Part shown: one piece after another, positions 1 to 8,767 of the stretch
Layout of the letters: every line of letters starts with the position of its first letter
Position numbering within the stretch: the first letter of the stretch is position 1
Origin: Peptoniphilaceae bacterium AM52-5BH
GTDB lineage: Bacteria > Bacillota > Clostridia > Tissierellales > Peptoniphilaceae
Direction of reading: 5' to 3'
NCBI GenBank assembly: GCA_027669155.1
Contig: JAQEDR010000009.1
Coordinates: 54,404-84,555, forward strand
Length of the DNA stretch: 30,152 nucleotides
Program-made: the position numbers and the translations under genes
Notes under the pieces: model-generated
The model's input: only the letters and a program-made list of their open reading frames with translations
The model's database searches: none
Told to the model about the DNA's origin: nothing

Positions 1-67
1 TCATTGTAGCTTATCTTGCTTTCAAAGTATTCTTTTACTAATTTATATTTAAATTCTGTACTATAAA
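1..67 (-). pseudogene. IS3-family transposase OrfA, 5' end (partial, start codon apparently lost)
   Basis: Read on the minus strand, the first 60 bases encode YSTEFKYKLVKEYFESKISY, which resembles the N-terminus of IS3/IS150-type OrfA (the helix-turn-helix DNA-binding subunit). The rest lies beyond the left edge. A strong ribosome binding site, AAGGAGG, lies just upstream inside the hairpin at 68-110, but no ATG, GTG or TTG follows at the right distance. The bases TTTTATAGTACA could derive from TTTTATGAGTACA by loss of one G, which would remove the start codon. Family call is from the residue pattern; the lost start is inference. Confidence 0.5.
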
Positions 68-110
68 ACTGACCTCCTTAAGTTGGTTGGTCCAACTTAA
101 GGAGGTCAGT
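68..110. repeat. 19-bp perfect inverted repeat (IS3-type end hairpin)
   Basis: Positions 68-86 and 92-110 are perfect reverse complements separated by five bases. Read on the minus strand, the outer arm begins TGACCTCCTTAAGTTGGACC, the form of an IS3-family terminal repeat. The inner arm carries AAGGAGG, the apparent ribosome binding site of the OrfA remnant to the left. A transcript entering the element from outside would fold this arm and hide the site. There is no T-run, so it is unlikely to be a simple terminator. Confidence 0.7.
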
Positions 111-116
111 TCATTT

Positions 117-423
117 TGATCAGAAGTCTTTGAAAGATACCAAAGAAATGAAAAAACTACTAATAATCTTGCTAGAAATGTATGTCCAAGGAATATAAGT
201 AAGAAAAGTAAGTAAGCTAATAGAAAATATTTGTGATAAAATATATTCCAAATCCTTTGTATACTCACTAACTAAAAAGCATGATGAAGAAAGCCTTGAT
301 AAAGCAGTTTATATACCAATATCAGAATATAATAAATTTTCAAATAGGACCCATCTTGGATTTAGCCTAGTAAGATTTAAACTAAAAATTATGATGGAGG
401 AATTAAGACGACAAAATTTATAG
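117..423 (+). pseudogene. IS256/Mutator-family transposase remnant
   Basis: The plus-strand frame through 138-423 reads LLEMYVQGI, a stop, then VRKVSKLIENICDK and SLTKKHDEE. This follows the Mutator/IS256 block 'EMYVQGvSTRKVsklie..c....iSkstvSrl.k.LDee'. The serine/threonine region holds a TAA at the VQGI-stop-VRKV junction. Downstream of about residue 60 the similarity fades and the frame ends in TAG. Only the early central part of a normally ~400-residue transposase is present, so it is dead. It abuts the IS3-type end at 110. The family assignment rests on one short motif block. Confidence 0.55.
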
Positions 424-534
424 GTTGGATTTTGCATAAAAAATTTGACAATGCACCGAACTTTGTAAGTCTCAAACGCTTATAAGCTAAAATATTATAT
501 TTAATAAAAAAATATCCGACATAGCCTTATTATT

Positions 535-566
535 AAAAAGCCTGCCAGATTTTAAGTGATATCTGG
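535..566 (-). terminator. possible terminator downstream of the STM3941-like gene
   Basis: CCAGAT (545-550) pairs with ATCTGG (561-566) around a ten-base loop, about 50 bases beyond the stop of the minus-strand gene at 617. On the minus strand the stem is followed by CAGGC and then TTTTT. The stem is short and the T-run is offset, so this is weak. Otherwise 424-616 shows no gene. Confidence 0.3.
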
Positions 567-616
567 GAAAAATTTTCTAACAAATTTTAATTCAGTCTTT
601 TTCAATATCCTTAAAA

Positions 617-1192
617 TTAAGATTTGTGTTTACGACGATTCTTTCGATACTCATTCATAGTTTTAGCCAGCTCTTCCCCATCCAAATTCTTGATTTGATT
701 CATATTAATTGTTATCTCTCCATATCCCAATGCAATGTTCATTTTGGTTATTAACCTTTTAAATAATGGTAATTCATTCAAATATGCATCTTGATCTTTC
801 ATAAATATTGATACCATTCCTTGTCCCATCATAGGCATATTTTTTATCTTTCGAACTGAATCCCAACTTATTAAAGAATTTTTCATAGACAATATGCTTG
901 AATTCTCATAAAATCCATCATTTTCTAAAATCAAATTTGGTTTGATTATAAAAATATTTTTAATATAAAACAATGTTGTTGCTCCAAAAAACAATGTTCC
1001 AAACAGTCCAATTAAAATTATGAAAATACTATATAAAATACTAACTTCATAAAGTCTACTGCCTATATGAAGACTACTTCCATAAAGTCCAGATAATAGC
1101 ATAAATGCTGACATGCTTGTCATAAGGATACCCAATAAACTCAAAATTATATTCTTTAATCTACTACTACGTATTTCTAATCTGTTATCCAT
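617..1192 (-). CDS. STM3941-family membrane protein
   Basis: This 191-residue protein has two hydrophobic segments, at about 13-35 and 50-78, followed by a polar domain. The domain contains the pattern 'pnlileNDGFYEnsS', 'SWDSVRKIK', 'VSIFMKDQDAYLNELP' and 'ALGYGEITINMNQI'. This layout matches the STM3941 family: a membrane anchor plus a PH-like beta domain with an I/S-W-x-x-I motif. No enzymatic role is established for the family. The start is supported by TAGGAGA five bases upstream of the ATG. The gene stands alone, 226 bases from its neighbour. The family call is from memory of the motif order. Confidence 0.6.
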   Translation of the reverse strand: MDNRLEIRSSRLKNIILSLLGILMTSMSAFMLLSGLYGSSLHIGSRLYEVSILYSIFIILIGLFGTLFFGATTLFYIKNIFIIKPNLILENDGFYENSSILSMKNSLISWDSVRKIKNMPMMGQGMVSIFMKDQDAYLNELPLFKRLITKMNIALGYGEITINMNQIKNLDGEELAKTMNEYRKNRRKHKS

Positions 1193-1418
1193 TTTTTCTC
1201 CTAACGCATTTTTATGCTAAATATTATTAAATTTTTCTACATGCAAATCTTTTTACTTCTTTAAATTATTATATGATCTTTATTGTTTATAATAAGGTCA
1301 AGCTAAGATGAATTGATTTATTATAACTTAAAAATAATATATGACAAATTTTATATTATCTAATCTTCCTATTATATTATTTAAAAATTATTAAAAGTAA
1401 ATTCAACCAAACTAAATT

Positions 1419-2120
1419 TTATTTATCCTCAAGTTTTAACAAAAATTTGCAGTAAAAAAATGCAATTATAATTGTCACAACTATATAAATCCACTGAGAA
1501 AATGAATCTTCTACACCAAATTTAGAAAAAGCATCTATCAATCCATGTGCAATAATACATGGAATCAAACTCTTACTTTTATAAAAAATAACTACCATTA
1601 TAAAACCCCAAGCTATGGCGAAAAATACTTGAGCTAGCGTTTCTATACTCGCTTGGCCTGAAAATAGATTAACAATATGACCAATGCCAAACGTTATAGC
1701 TACAATTATGATAGATTTTTTTGCTCCATCTTTTTCTAGAATAGCCTTAAATAAAAAACCACGAAAAATTATCTCTTCTATGTATCCAATTAAAAGCATG
1801 GAAATAGTAGACCATACTTGAGAAATTCCTGAATAAGCAAGATTAAGCCCACCCCATAGATTACCAGTCACAAGAATCCATACTGGAATAAAGTACAGAT
1901 ATCTATTGGAATTTTCTGGATACTTAGCAAGACCATATTTTTCTTTAAGTTTATAATTGTTTATAAAAAAAGTAATGGAAAAAGCAATAAAGATTAGTCC
2001 GACGAGCATAAAGAAACTTTCATCCCCATAGATTCCCCTAATAGAAGTAGTAATCAAACAGTAAATTACTATCCACAAAATTGCAAAATTAACCTCATTT
2101 TTTTGATAAAGTTGATACAT
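1419..2120 (-). CDS. CPBP family intramembrane metalloprotease (CAAX/Abi type)
   Basis: A 233-residue polytopic membrane protein of the CPBP (PF02517) superfamily. The glutamate motif EEIIFRG is at residues 115-121 (E115, E116, R120), the first histidine motif FGIGH at 144-148 (H148), and the last motif AHGLIDA at 191-197 (H192, D196). All expected catalytic or metal-binding positions are present, so the protease is probably active. In Gram-positive bacteria such proteins often give self-immunity to bacteriocins or process membrane substrates. No bacteriocin precursor is visible next to it, so the substrate is unknown. Length is normal, and AGAGG precedes the ATG. Confidence 0.85.
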   Translation of the reverse strand: MYQLYQKNEVNFAILWIVIYCLITTSIRGIYGDESFFMLVGLIFIAFSITFFINNYKLKEKYGLAKYPENSNRYLYFIPVWILVTGNLWGGLNLAYSGISQVWSTISMLLIGYIEEIIFRGFLFKAILEKDGAKKSIIIVAITFGIGHIVNLFSGQASIETLAQVFFAIAWGFIMVVIFYKSKSLIPCIIAHGLIDAFSKFGVEDSFSQWIYIVVTIIIAFFYCKFLLKLEDK

Positions 2121-2247
2121 TTATAGCCTCTTTTCACTAATATTGGTAATTATTTACTGAATTATCTATATAATTACTATAATCAGATTAAAACTAAAAG
2201 CTAATTTGTAAAAAAAATTTTACTACTTGGATAATAAAATTATATCA

Positions 2248-3354
2248 TTAATTTTCATACTTAAATTCCAAGGCCTCAAAGACTATACTCATAGTATCAA
2301 TATCAAATTCCTTCTTTGAAATTCCCTTTGACTTAAGCAGATCTTTATTTTTCCTAAGCGATTTCCACAACAAAATTTTAGTTTCTTCATCTATATCGAT
2401 CTTATAAAGTATATTGGCAAGCAATATAATTAAATCCTTACTATCCTCGTATATGCTAATATTTATATTTTCACTTTTCATCTTCATAAAAGAGTCTAAA
2501 TCCTCTAGCGAAAATTTTTCTTCTAATCCTTTGATTGGATTTGTTAAAAGCTGTGTTGATGAAAACATTAAGTTAACGTAAGAACCTAGTTCGTACTGCT
2601 GTTTTTCTGTCATCAAATCATAATCAAGACCATATGTCTGAATGTTTTCTATTGCTTCATCTAACTTTTCACTCTCATCATCAATTCGTTTTATTCGCTC
2701 TAATATTTCTACAATTGCAAGTTCATATGACTTTATATCTCTAAGACTTATTGCTTCAAATAGATTCTCCAAACACTTTTTATCTCCTCTAGTCTTCCAG
2801 TAAATTAAACTGCTTGCCACTAAAGAAATTGCTGCAATAGACCATCCTACAGGACCAGCCATAGTAAGAAAAGCTTGACCTGCAGCCATTCCTCCTCCAC
2901 CAGCAACTAGAGCCCCGCCCCCAAGCCAGGCTAAAGCCGCATTTGTTGCTGCAGCGCCACCTAAAGCAGAAATAGCTGTTCCTGTTGATGCAAGGCCAAA
3001 TGTAGTTGCAACTCCCATAGCAGCTGTTGGTCCCAATGTTACAACAGCAAGGCCAAGACCAGCACCGGCTGCACCGGCACCGGTATTTTTAACAAGTGTT
3101 TTCTTATATTCTTTTTCTATATTTTCAGCTTGTTTTTTCCATTCGGATTTTTCTTTTTTCAAGTTTTCATATTTAAGTTTCTCATCACTAGGAACATTAC
3201 GGATATTATCAAATGAATCTTGGATTTTTGTTAATGACTCATAAAGTTTCTTTGTATGACTGCCCAGATCTTCAATAGTAAGATTAGTAAGATTTATTGA
3301 TGCTTGTACCTTATCCTGATATTGTTGAAGTTTACTTTTTTTACTTGTTTTCAC
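2248..3354 (-). CDS. glycine-zipper/coiled-coil protein, second gene of a two-gene module
   Basis: I do not recognise a named family. The GTG at 3354 is the likely start: AAGGAGG lies nine bases before it, and it overlaps the end of the upstream gene by only 14 bases. The frame stays open farther upstream, but that would lie deep inside the other gene. The product is 368 residues. Residues 1-90 are charged and coiled-coil-like. About 90-185 is strongly hydrophobic and rich in Gly/Ala, with GGAAATNAALAWLGGG and GGGGMAAGQAF, ending in a likely membrane helix before KTRGDKK. The rest is a helical, acidic and lysine-rich domain. The layout resembles membrane-inserting or pore-type helical bundles. 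That is inference from composition. Confidence 0.75.
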   Translation of the reverse strand: MKTSKKSKLQQYQDKVQASINLTNLTIEDLGSHTKKLYESLTKIQDSFDNIRNVPSDEKLKYENLKKEKSEWKKQAENIEKEYKKTLVKNTGAGAAGAGLGLAVVTLGPTAAMGVATTFGLASTGTAISALGGAAATNAALAWLGGGALVAGGGGMAAGQAFLTMAGPVGWSIAAISLVASSLIYWKTRGDKKCLENLFEAISLRDIKSYELAIVEILERIKRIDDESEKLDEAIENIQTYGLDYDLMTEKQQYELGSYVNLMFSSTQLLTNPIKGLEEKFSLEDLDSFMKMKSENINISIYEDSKDLIILLANILYKIDIDEETKILLWKSLRKNKDLLKSKGISKKEFDIDTMSIVFEALEFKYEN

Positions 3355-4813
3355 AATTATTTCCCTCCTTGAAGTAAGAGTCAATGTCTGCTTTATTTCG
3401 CAATATTTGATTCTTTGGAACATTTCTCTTCTCTGCTAAAAGTACCGATTTTTCAAAAGCTTCTACATACATGTCACTTTCATTTAATTCCTTGGTAAAT
3501 AAAAGTAGTTCTTTATCTTCGTATGCTTGTGACAGAATTTTCAATCCATCAATATAATCAGCAATAATTATTTTTTCCTGTCTTAAAGATAAATTCTCCT
3601 TTTTTGCTTGATATAGTTTTATCCCTCTATTGGCCTGACCATATAGGGAAATTGTAAATCTACCTAAGCCTACAATATTTAATCGCATTACAAATTGATC
3701 TATTCTAAAACTTCCATTACCATTAATAAATCCCTGGGCAAGGGCATCACCTACATCAAGTAAACAAAAAGTTCCATGAGCCACGATCAGCATTCTTTTT
3801 ACACTAGCATTGGAAAAAGGCTCACATAATTCCCAAATCAATTTAAAAGACCTAACTCTATTTTGATTATTCAAATAAAATCGAACCAGTCGTCTAATGG
3901 AATAGACCATCCTAACCACTAATTCATTAACAAATACTGGTATAGCTTTAGCCACTTCAAATCTTAGATCGTATCCTTGCTTATATATTTCAAGAGCAAA
4001 TTTATTGATAGTCTTATCAAACTCTAAGTTTGTAATATGCAACTTTTTCTTAATAGCAATAATATCATTTGTCCAAGTCCATAAAGGTGATGGAATCCCC
4101 ATACCTCGGCCCTTACTAGATGAAGATCCAGACATGTCTGAAATTAAATGACCCAGCCAATTCACAAATCCGCAGAACAATTTAGCAGATATATTGCCTC
4201 CTTGGAGTACAAACTTATCATCGGCTTCCTGTAAATAAATCAATTCGCCTTCAGAAATGAAATGGGATGTGTTTGTAAACTGATCTAGAATTGAAAAGAA
4301 TAATCCTAACAGGCTTGGATTATGACCTAAAGATTTAAAATGATGATTCCTTGGATTCAAATCAAAGACAAGGCTTGCAACATTACCAGCACCAGTTTGA
4401 TCATAGGGAATCTTAAATTTCTTCTCTAAATATTGTATTGCTGATGAAAGAGAATCATTACTATTTCCATCCCAGCCACATATCTTAGCGAAATCCATCG
4501 TGCGATTTGCAAACCACTTGTCCGTAATATCTCCAATTGCTGACTCACCAGATTTTCCAACAAGAAAAATATCCATAAGTCCACATATTGCCCCACTAGC
4601 AGCAGCAAGTATATAGTCTGTTTTATCACATTCTGGAGTAAGCTTTTTAAGTGTATTTTCATTTTCAGCAAGTTTTGTATTAATATCATCAATCTCAAAC
4701 TCTGAAAACTTCATTGCCATTTGTATAGCAGAATCAAATTCATATCCCTCTTCACTTATGCCAAGATCAAATAATAAAACCGCATCCTTATTTTTTCCGC
4801 TAATAACATCCAT
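3341..4813 (-). CDS. conserved-looking 490-residue His/Asp-rich protein, first gene of a two-gene module
   Basis: Function unknown. A Gly-rich hydrophobic stretch at 66-86 (DYILAAASGAICGLMDIF) is followed by motifs that look like metal ligands: N156-H157-H158, SLGHNP with H164, D177, then GHLISDMSGS with H222 and D226, and finally VAHGTF with H346 and D353/D356. The His-x-Asp spacing and hydrophobic setting recall YdjM-type membrane hydrolases and zinc-dependent phospholipase C-like folds. I infer this from pattern alone. A GRGMGIPSPLWTW block follows the second His/Asp pair. The C-terminal 150 residues are helical and charged. GGAG eight bases before the ATG supports the start. It is translationally coupled to the glycine-zipper gene. 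Confidence 0.75.
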   Translation of the reverse strand: MDVISGKNKDAVLLFDLGISEEGYEFDSAIQMAMKFSEFEIDDINTKLAENENTLKKLTPECDKTDYILAAASGAICGLMDIFLVGKSGESAIGDITDKWFANRTMDFAKICGWDGNSNDSLSSAIQYLEKKFKIPYDQTGAGNVASLVFDLNPRNHHFKSLGHNPSLLGLFFSILDQFTNTSHFISEGELIYLQEADDKFVLQGGNISAKLFCGFVNWLGHLISDMSGSSSSKGRGMGIPSPLWTWTNDIIAIKKKLHITNLEFDKTINKFALEIYKQGYDLRFEVAKAIPVFVNELVVRMVYSIRRLVRFYLNNQNRVRSFKLIWELCEPFSNASVKRMLIVAHGTFCLLDVGDALAQGFINGNGSFRIDQFVMRLNIVGLGRFTISLYGQANRGIKLYQAKKENLSLRQEKIIIADYIDGLKILSQAYEDKELLLFTKELNESDMYVEAFEKSVLLAEKRNVPKNQILRNKADIDSYFKEGNNCENK

Positions 4814-4994
4814 TAACTTTTCTCCATTTTTTATATTTTCTTCATTCTCAAGCTTTGTTCTAATAATATATAAATTGTTCAGTCATAATCTTTAATACTG
4901 TTTATATTTTTTTATTATATAACATATATTATTTATATCAAAATATTGCATTAGTGCTGTCCTTTGATCGAAAAAAAGGCAAAATGAGTTTATT

Positions 4995-5225
4995 TTATTT
5001 TTTACTTTCCTCATACCAGCCTAAAACTACTCTATAGTCCAGGTTATTTTTGCGTTTTTTAACACAATCTTCTTCATCTTTTTCAAAGACAAAGCTCCTA
5101 TAAAACCACTTAAATTGCAGGATTGCTAAACTTATATCTTTTGTATCAAGGACATAGTCTCCAAAAGGCTTGAGGTTAGTATAGATAAAATCTAATATTT
5201 TTCTAAAGCCTCGTACTTGGAAATA
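4995..5225 (-). pseudogene. 3' remnant of an unidentified gene family (GxYxxDTKDI motif)
   Basis: An open minus-strand frame without a start codon ends at the TAA at 4995. It reads VRGFRKILDFIYTNLKPFGD, then YVLDTKDISLAILQFKWFYR, then a Glu/Asp/Lys-rich stretch and YRVVLGWYEE before the stop. The frame is clean for about 73 codons, but it begins without an initiation codon or ribosome binding site, so it is a 3' fragment. A frameshifted relative lies at 13545-13745, and a third partial match to the DNA around the DTKDI motif lies near 15413. I cannot name the family. Confidence 0.5.
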
Positions 5226-5273
5226 TGTTAATCAATAATCATCTTATAACCTATTATATCATTTTTCAGCTAA

Positions 5274-5300
5274 GAAAAAACAGCCCCTAAAAGAGCTGTT
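5274..5300 (-). terminator. rho-independent terminator
   Basis: On the minus strand an eight-pair stem (arms 5293-5300 and 5279-5286, one G-U pair) closes a six-base loop and is followed directly by a run of six T. This is a typical intrinsic terminator. It would end transcripts coming from the right, that is, from the decayed stretch 5330-5520 or from the ABC/two-component operon. Confidence 0.75.
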
Positions 5301-5329
5301 TAGATTATTATTTTCTTGTTTTAGTTACA

Positions 5330-5518
5330 TTACTTATATTAGATGACCAGCAAACATTGCCATAGGTAGCAATAATATTAACAAAATATTCAACAATATT
5401 AATAATCTGTTCTTTTCCTCTACTCAAAATATTAGATCTATTAGTCCAATAATCGGGCAAACAAACATAGATTTTAATCTAGCTGGTCTTTGACCTGTAT
5501 AGCTTTCAAATATCTCTA
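5330..5518 (-). pseudogene. decayed small membrane-protein gene (tentative)
   Basis: The minus-strand frame from about 5518 reads EIFESYTGQRPARLKSMFVC and then PIIGLIDLIF, a TGA, and another hydrophobic stretch (NRLLILLNILLILLLPMAMF) before a TAA. The first part looks like the end of a soluble region entering a membrane helix. The in-frame stop and the missing start suggest a relic. I do not recognise the family, and a chance open stretch in AT-rich DNA is possible. Confidence 0.25.
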
Positions 5519-5532
5519 CTGAAAGTAGGTCC

Positions 5533-5554
5533 GAAATCACAAAATTGCGATTTC
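5533..5554 (-). terminator. 22-base near-palindrome after the FtsX-type permease gene
   Basis: GAAATC and GATTTC flank a symmetric core 53 bases beyond the permease stop. On the minus strand the whole element pairs with only one G-U wobble. No T-run follows, so it may stabilise the mRNA 3' end or be a weak terminator. The better terminator is at 5274-5300. Confidence 0.3.
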
Positions 5555-5606
5555 AAAACAAATAATTTTTACTTATTTTTCTTCATCTGATTCTCTTTCT
5601 TTGAAA

Positions 5607-8042
5607 TTATATTGTTCGAATTAAATCTATAGTCGGTCTATCTAAAATTCTCTTTAAAGAAAAATGATAGATGATTAGATTAATACCATAGACGACTAGT
5701 GATAATCCTAGGAAGCTTTTATAGTCATAATATTTTATTAAAATACTCATTCTTAAATCAGAGGCGATTATTGATATTACAAACATAACACCTAAGCTCA
5801 CCATAATAGAAATTGTAAAGGATTTTATCTGTTCTCCAATAAATTCTCTTTGATAAATACTCTTTATCTCATCCACGTCCATACCACAAGAGTAAAGACT
5901 CCCGATTTCTTTTCTTCTGCTCATGAGACTTAAATTGATTGAGGAGTATCCATTGGTTATATTTAGTACAAAGATGATTGATGCAATTCCTATTACAATT
6001 TTTATTAAACTTTTCAAATCATTATATTCATTTTTTGCGGTCTCCTCACCTGTTGTGATATTAAAGCGATCTTCTGGTGAAATTTGTTCTCTAATCATGG
6101 CTTCTACATATTCTTTTACATCTTTGGTATCCGAATCTTTTATCTTCATATTTAATGTATAGGCATAGTTTTTATTTTTTTCATCGCCGGACTCTTCCAT
6201 AAGTTTAAAATAAGTCTCAAAATCTGTATAAATTTTTACATCGAATGGTCTTGTTTTAGACTTATATTTTCCCAAATCTGTTATAGTCTTTGAAATTTTA
6301 ATAGTATTCTTATAATCATTTGGAAAATTAATATCTAAACTCTGTGGATTTTCAAAATAAGGAATTCTCTTTGCCTTAGCTATTGGAATAGAGGAATCTT
6401 CTTGAATTGTATTGTAGAGGACAAATTCACCCTTCTTTCCTCCAAGTTCTTTTAAATCTTTTTCTTCCAAGGCGATGATAAATCCATCCATACCTTTTGC
6501 CTTATATTTTTCTATATTCTTTCTCGCTTCCTCGTCTAAACCTGCTGCCTTTGCTTCCTTTGAGAATTCGTTAGTATTTTCCACTTGAACATATTTATCT
6601 TTTGAAATATAAGACTTTTCGTTAGGAATTTTATCTACAATTTCTTTTAATATTTTAGGGACTTGGTTATTTTCACTAAAATAATCCACGGAAAAATTAT
6701 AGCCATCATCGTAATAAGAAAAATCTCTGTAGTAACTTGAGATGCCTATGATGATTATAAACACTGAAATTATAATGATCCCTATGGCGGAAATATATCT
6801 CTGTGATTTTATTGAAGCTAAGTTGTTGAGTTTTAATTCCTTCCAAAAATCTTTGGCTCTTTTCTTCTTTGATTTGGAAAAATCTTTATTTCCTCTTATA
6901 CCGTCTATAATATCTATTTTAGAAATCTTTTTCGCAGGGGATTTAATGGCTAGTGCAACAATAATAAAAGAAACCAAAATTATTGCTAAACTTAATAAGG
7001 GATTAAACTTTACTAGATTAAATTCACTTAATTGTTTGTATATTTGAATGTCTTTGTACAGATAATATATAGAGAAAAAGCCTACAAAATGTCCTAAAAA
7101 TATTGGAATTGCAGTTGTAACAAGTCCTTCCTTTAGGAGTAAGAGATAAATTTGTCCATTGGTAGATCCAATAGATTTATAGATGGAAAGCTCTCTAATC
7201 TTCCTTAGCCCCCAAACCCAAAAGATGTTTTTAATAAAAAACACAAATATTGCTATACATCCAAGTATTGACAAAACAAGAACAGCTTGACTCATTATAT
7301 TTTGTAAAGGTTCGTTTTCCACTCCATAATAGTTGATAAGTTCTTCGGAAAATTCTAAAGTAACTTTTTTGCCTAAGGTCTGATTGATTTCTGATTGAAT
7401 TTTATCTCTATTTTTGTAAGCTTCTTCAAATGAATGAAATTTTACAAAAGTTCTGAAAGTGTTCATTTTATCTTGTAGGCCTAGAGCAAAACTTAGTTTA
7501 CTGTACTTGTTGTAGACATCGCCGTAAACACCTACTAAAGTAAAGCTTTTAGAACCTTTAATCTCAAATTTTTCTCTGCCTGTATTTGCACTTGTAGCAC
7601 CTATCTCTTCGCCATTTAAAAACCTTTTGCCCAAATCAAGTTCTAGCTTGTCGCCTATTTTAAGTTTATTTTTCTTTACTAGGCTTTCAGATAGTACAAT
7701 TTCGTCTTCCTTTGTAGCAAATCTGCCTTCAATTAGTCTTGAATATTCCCTCATCTTATTGATTGCTTCGTCTTGGTAGTTGATAACGACTAAATCGTCA
7801 GCAAGTTTTCCGTTGTCAGGTTTAAGAGACATTTTTCCGACCAAGTCTATATCTTCAACGGACTTTAGTTTTTCAACATCTTCGTTTGAAAGTTTTTCTT
7901 TAATCTCACCATGATAAAAGCTTGAAGCCATATAATTACCATAGTTGGATCTCAAGCTTCTATATCCAAAATAAAAAATAACGGTGAAAAACAAACTTAC
8001 AATAAATAAGGAAATAAAAATAGGAAAATTCTTCTTATTCAT
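5607..8042 (-). CDS. FtsX-like ABC transporter permease
   Basis: About 811 residues. Hydrophobic segments, numbered from the upstream in-frame ATG at 8051, fall near 10-30, 250-275, 305-330, 350-370, 420-440, 685-705, 735-760 and 780-800. This gives two large extracytoplasmic regions of about 220 and 240 residues, each beside FtsX-type helices. It is an eight-helix duplicated-FtsX (MacB/LolC-like) plan, not the ten-helix BceB plan. The ATG at 8042 is preferred over that at 8051: AGGAG lies about nine bases before it but abuts the upstream ATG. It overlaps the ATPase gene slightly, showing coupling. With the kinase/regulator pair upstream, a role in sensing or removing antimicrobial peptides or lipids at the envelope is likely. 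That is inference from context. Confidence 0.85.
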   Translation of the reverse strand: MNKKNFPIFISLFIVSLFFTVIFYFGYRSLRSNYGNYMASSFYHGEIKEKLSNEDVEKLKSVEDIDLVGKMSLKPDNGKLADDLVVINYQDEAINKMREYSRLIEGRFATKEDEIVLSESLVKKNKLKIGDKLELDLGKRFLNGEEIGATSANTGREKFEIKGSKSFTLVGVYGDVYNKYSKLSFALGLQDKMNTFRTFVKFHSFEEAYKNRDKIQSEINQTLGKKVTLEFSEELINYYGVENEPLQNIMSQAVLVLSILGCIAIFVFFIKNIFWVWGLRKIRELSIYKSIGSTNGQIYLLLLKEGLVTTAIPIFLGHFVGFFSIYYLYKDIQIYKQLSEFNLVKFNPLLSLAIILVSFIIVALAIKSPAKKISKIDIIDGIRGNKDFSKSKKKRAKDFWKELKLNNLASIKSQRYISAIGIIIISVFIIIIGISSYYRDFSYYDDGYNFSVDYFSENNQVPKILKEIVDKIPNEKSYISKDKYVQVENTNEFSKEAKAAGLDEEARKNIEKYKAKGMDGFIIALEEKDLKELGGKKGEFVLYNTIQEDSSIPIAKAKRIPYFENPQSLDINFPNDYKNTIKISKTITDLGKYKSKTRPFDVKIYTDFETYFKLMEESGDEKNKNYAYTLNMKIKDSDTKDVKEYVEAMIREQISPEDRFNITTGEETAKNEYNDLKSLIKIVIGIASIIFVLNITNGYSSINLSLMSRRKEIGSLYSCGMDVDEIKSIYQREFIGEQIKSFTISIMVSLGVMFVISIIASDLRMSILIKYYDYKSFLGLSLVVYGINLIIYHFSLKRILDRPTIDLIRTI

Positions 8043-8715
8043 TTTTCTCATCTCCTACAATTTTTCCATCAACTATTGTGATAATGCGTTTTGTTTGTAA
8101 GGCTATTTCTTCGTCATGGGTGATTAGAATAATTGTCTGTTTTAAGGTTCTATTGAAATATTTAAAGATTTCTATTATTTCCTTAGAATTTTTCCTGTCT
8201 AAATTACCTGTTGGTTCATCTGCTAATATTATAGATGGATTGTAGATAAGACTTCTCGCTATGGCAACTCTTTGCTGCTGACCTCCTGAAAGCTCACTTG
8301 GAAAAGAGTCAAGTTTACTTTCTATACCCAGTTTTTTTACTATATTTGAAAATTCATCTTGATTTATTTTTCTTTTATCTAGTTTTAGTGGAAGTTCTAT
8401 ATTGTGACGAACCGTTAAGTTGGGAATCAAATTATAAAACTGATAGATTAGTCCGACTTTCCTTCTTCTGAAGTATGCTAATTCTTTTGAAGAATACTTC
8501 GAGATGTCGTTACCGTCTATATAAACCTTGCCATCATCTGGACTATCTACTCCTCCTATGATATGTAAGAGAGTTGATTTACCAGACCCACTTGGTCCTA
8601 CAATGGCAACAAATTCTCCTCTTTCAATTTCAAGGCTAACACCGTCTAAGGCAATGACCTTAGAATTACCCTCGCCGTATTCTTTTCTTAAATTTTCTAC
8701 TCTTAATATTTCCAT
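8035..8715 (-). CDS. ABC transporter ATP-binding protein (MacB/LolD/BceA type)
   Basis: A 226-residue ATPase with every motif: Walker A GPSGSGKST at 40-48, Q-loop Q92, signature LSGGQ at 142-146, Walker B ending ADEPTGNLD with D166/E167, and switch H200. The DEPTGNLD form and the length are typical of ATPases paired with FtsX-like permeases. AAGGAGG lies five bases before the ATG. It would energise the permease encoded immediately downstream, acting at the cytoplasmic face of the membrane. Confidence 0.93.
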   Translation of the reverse strand: MEILRVENLRKEYGEGNSKVIALDGVSLEIERGEFVAIVGPSGSGKSTLLHIIGGVDSPDDGKVYIDGNDISKYSSKELAYFRRRKVGLIYQFYNLIPNLTVRHNIELPLKLDKRKINQDEFSNIVKKLGIESKLDSFPSELSGGQQQRVAIARSLIYNPSIILADEPTGNLDRKNSKEIIEIFKYFNRTLKQTIILITHDEEIALQTKRIITIVDGKIVGDEKNE

Positions 8716-8767
8716 ACTTGCCTCCTTTTTCTTATGTCAAGGTAAGCATATAAAAGTAAAGTGATTT

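Noticed and set aside
38..268. Minus-strand 76-codon hydrophobic open frame
   Set aside because: It runs across the IS3-end hairpin and is antisense to the IS256-type remnant; there is no convincing ribosome binding site or family.
3355..3423. N-terminal extension of the glycine-zipper protein to an ATG at 3423
   Set aside because: It would overlap the partner gene by 83 bases and lacks a ribosome binding site; the GTG at 3354 has AAGGAGG.
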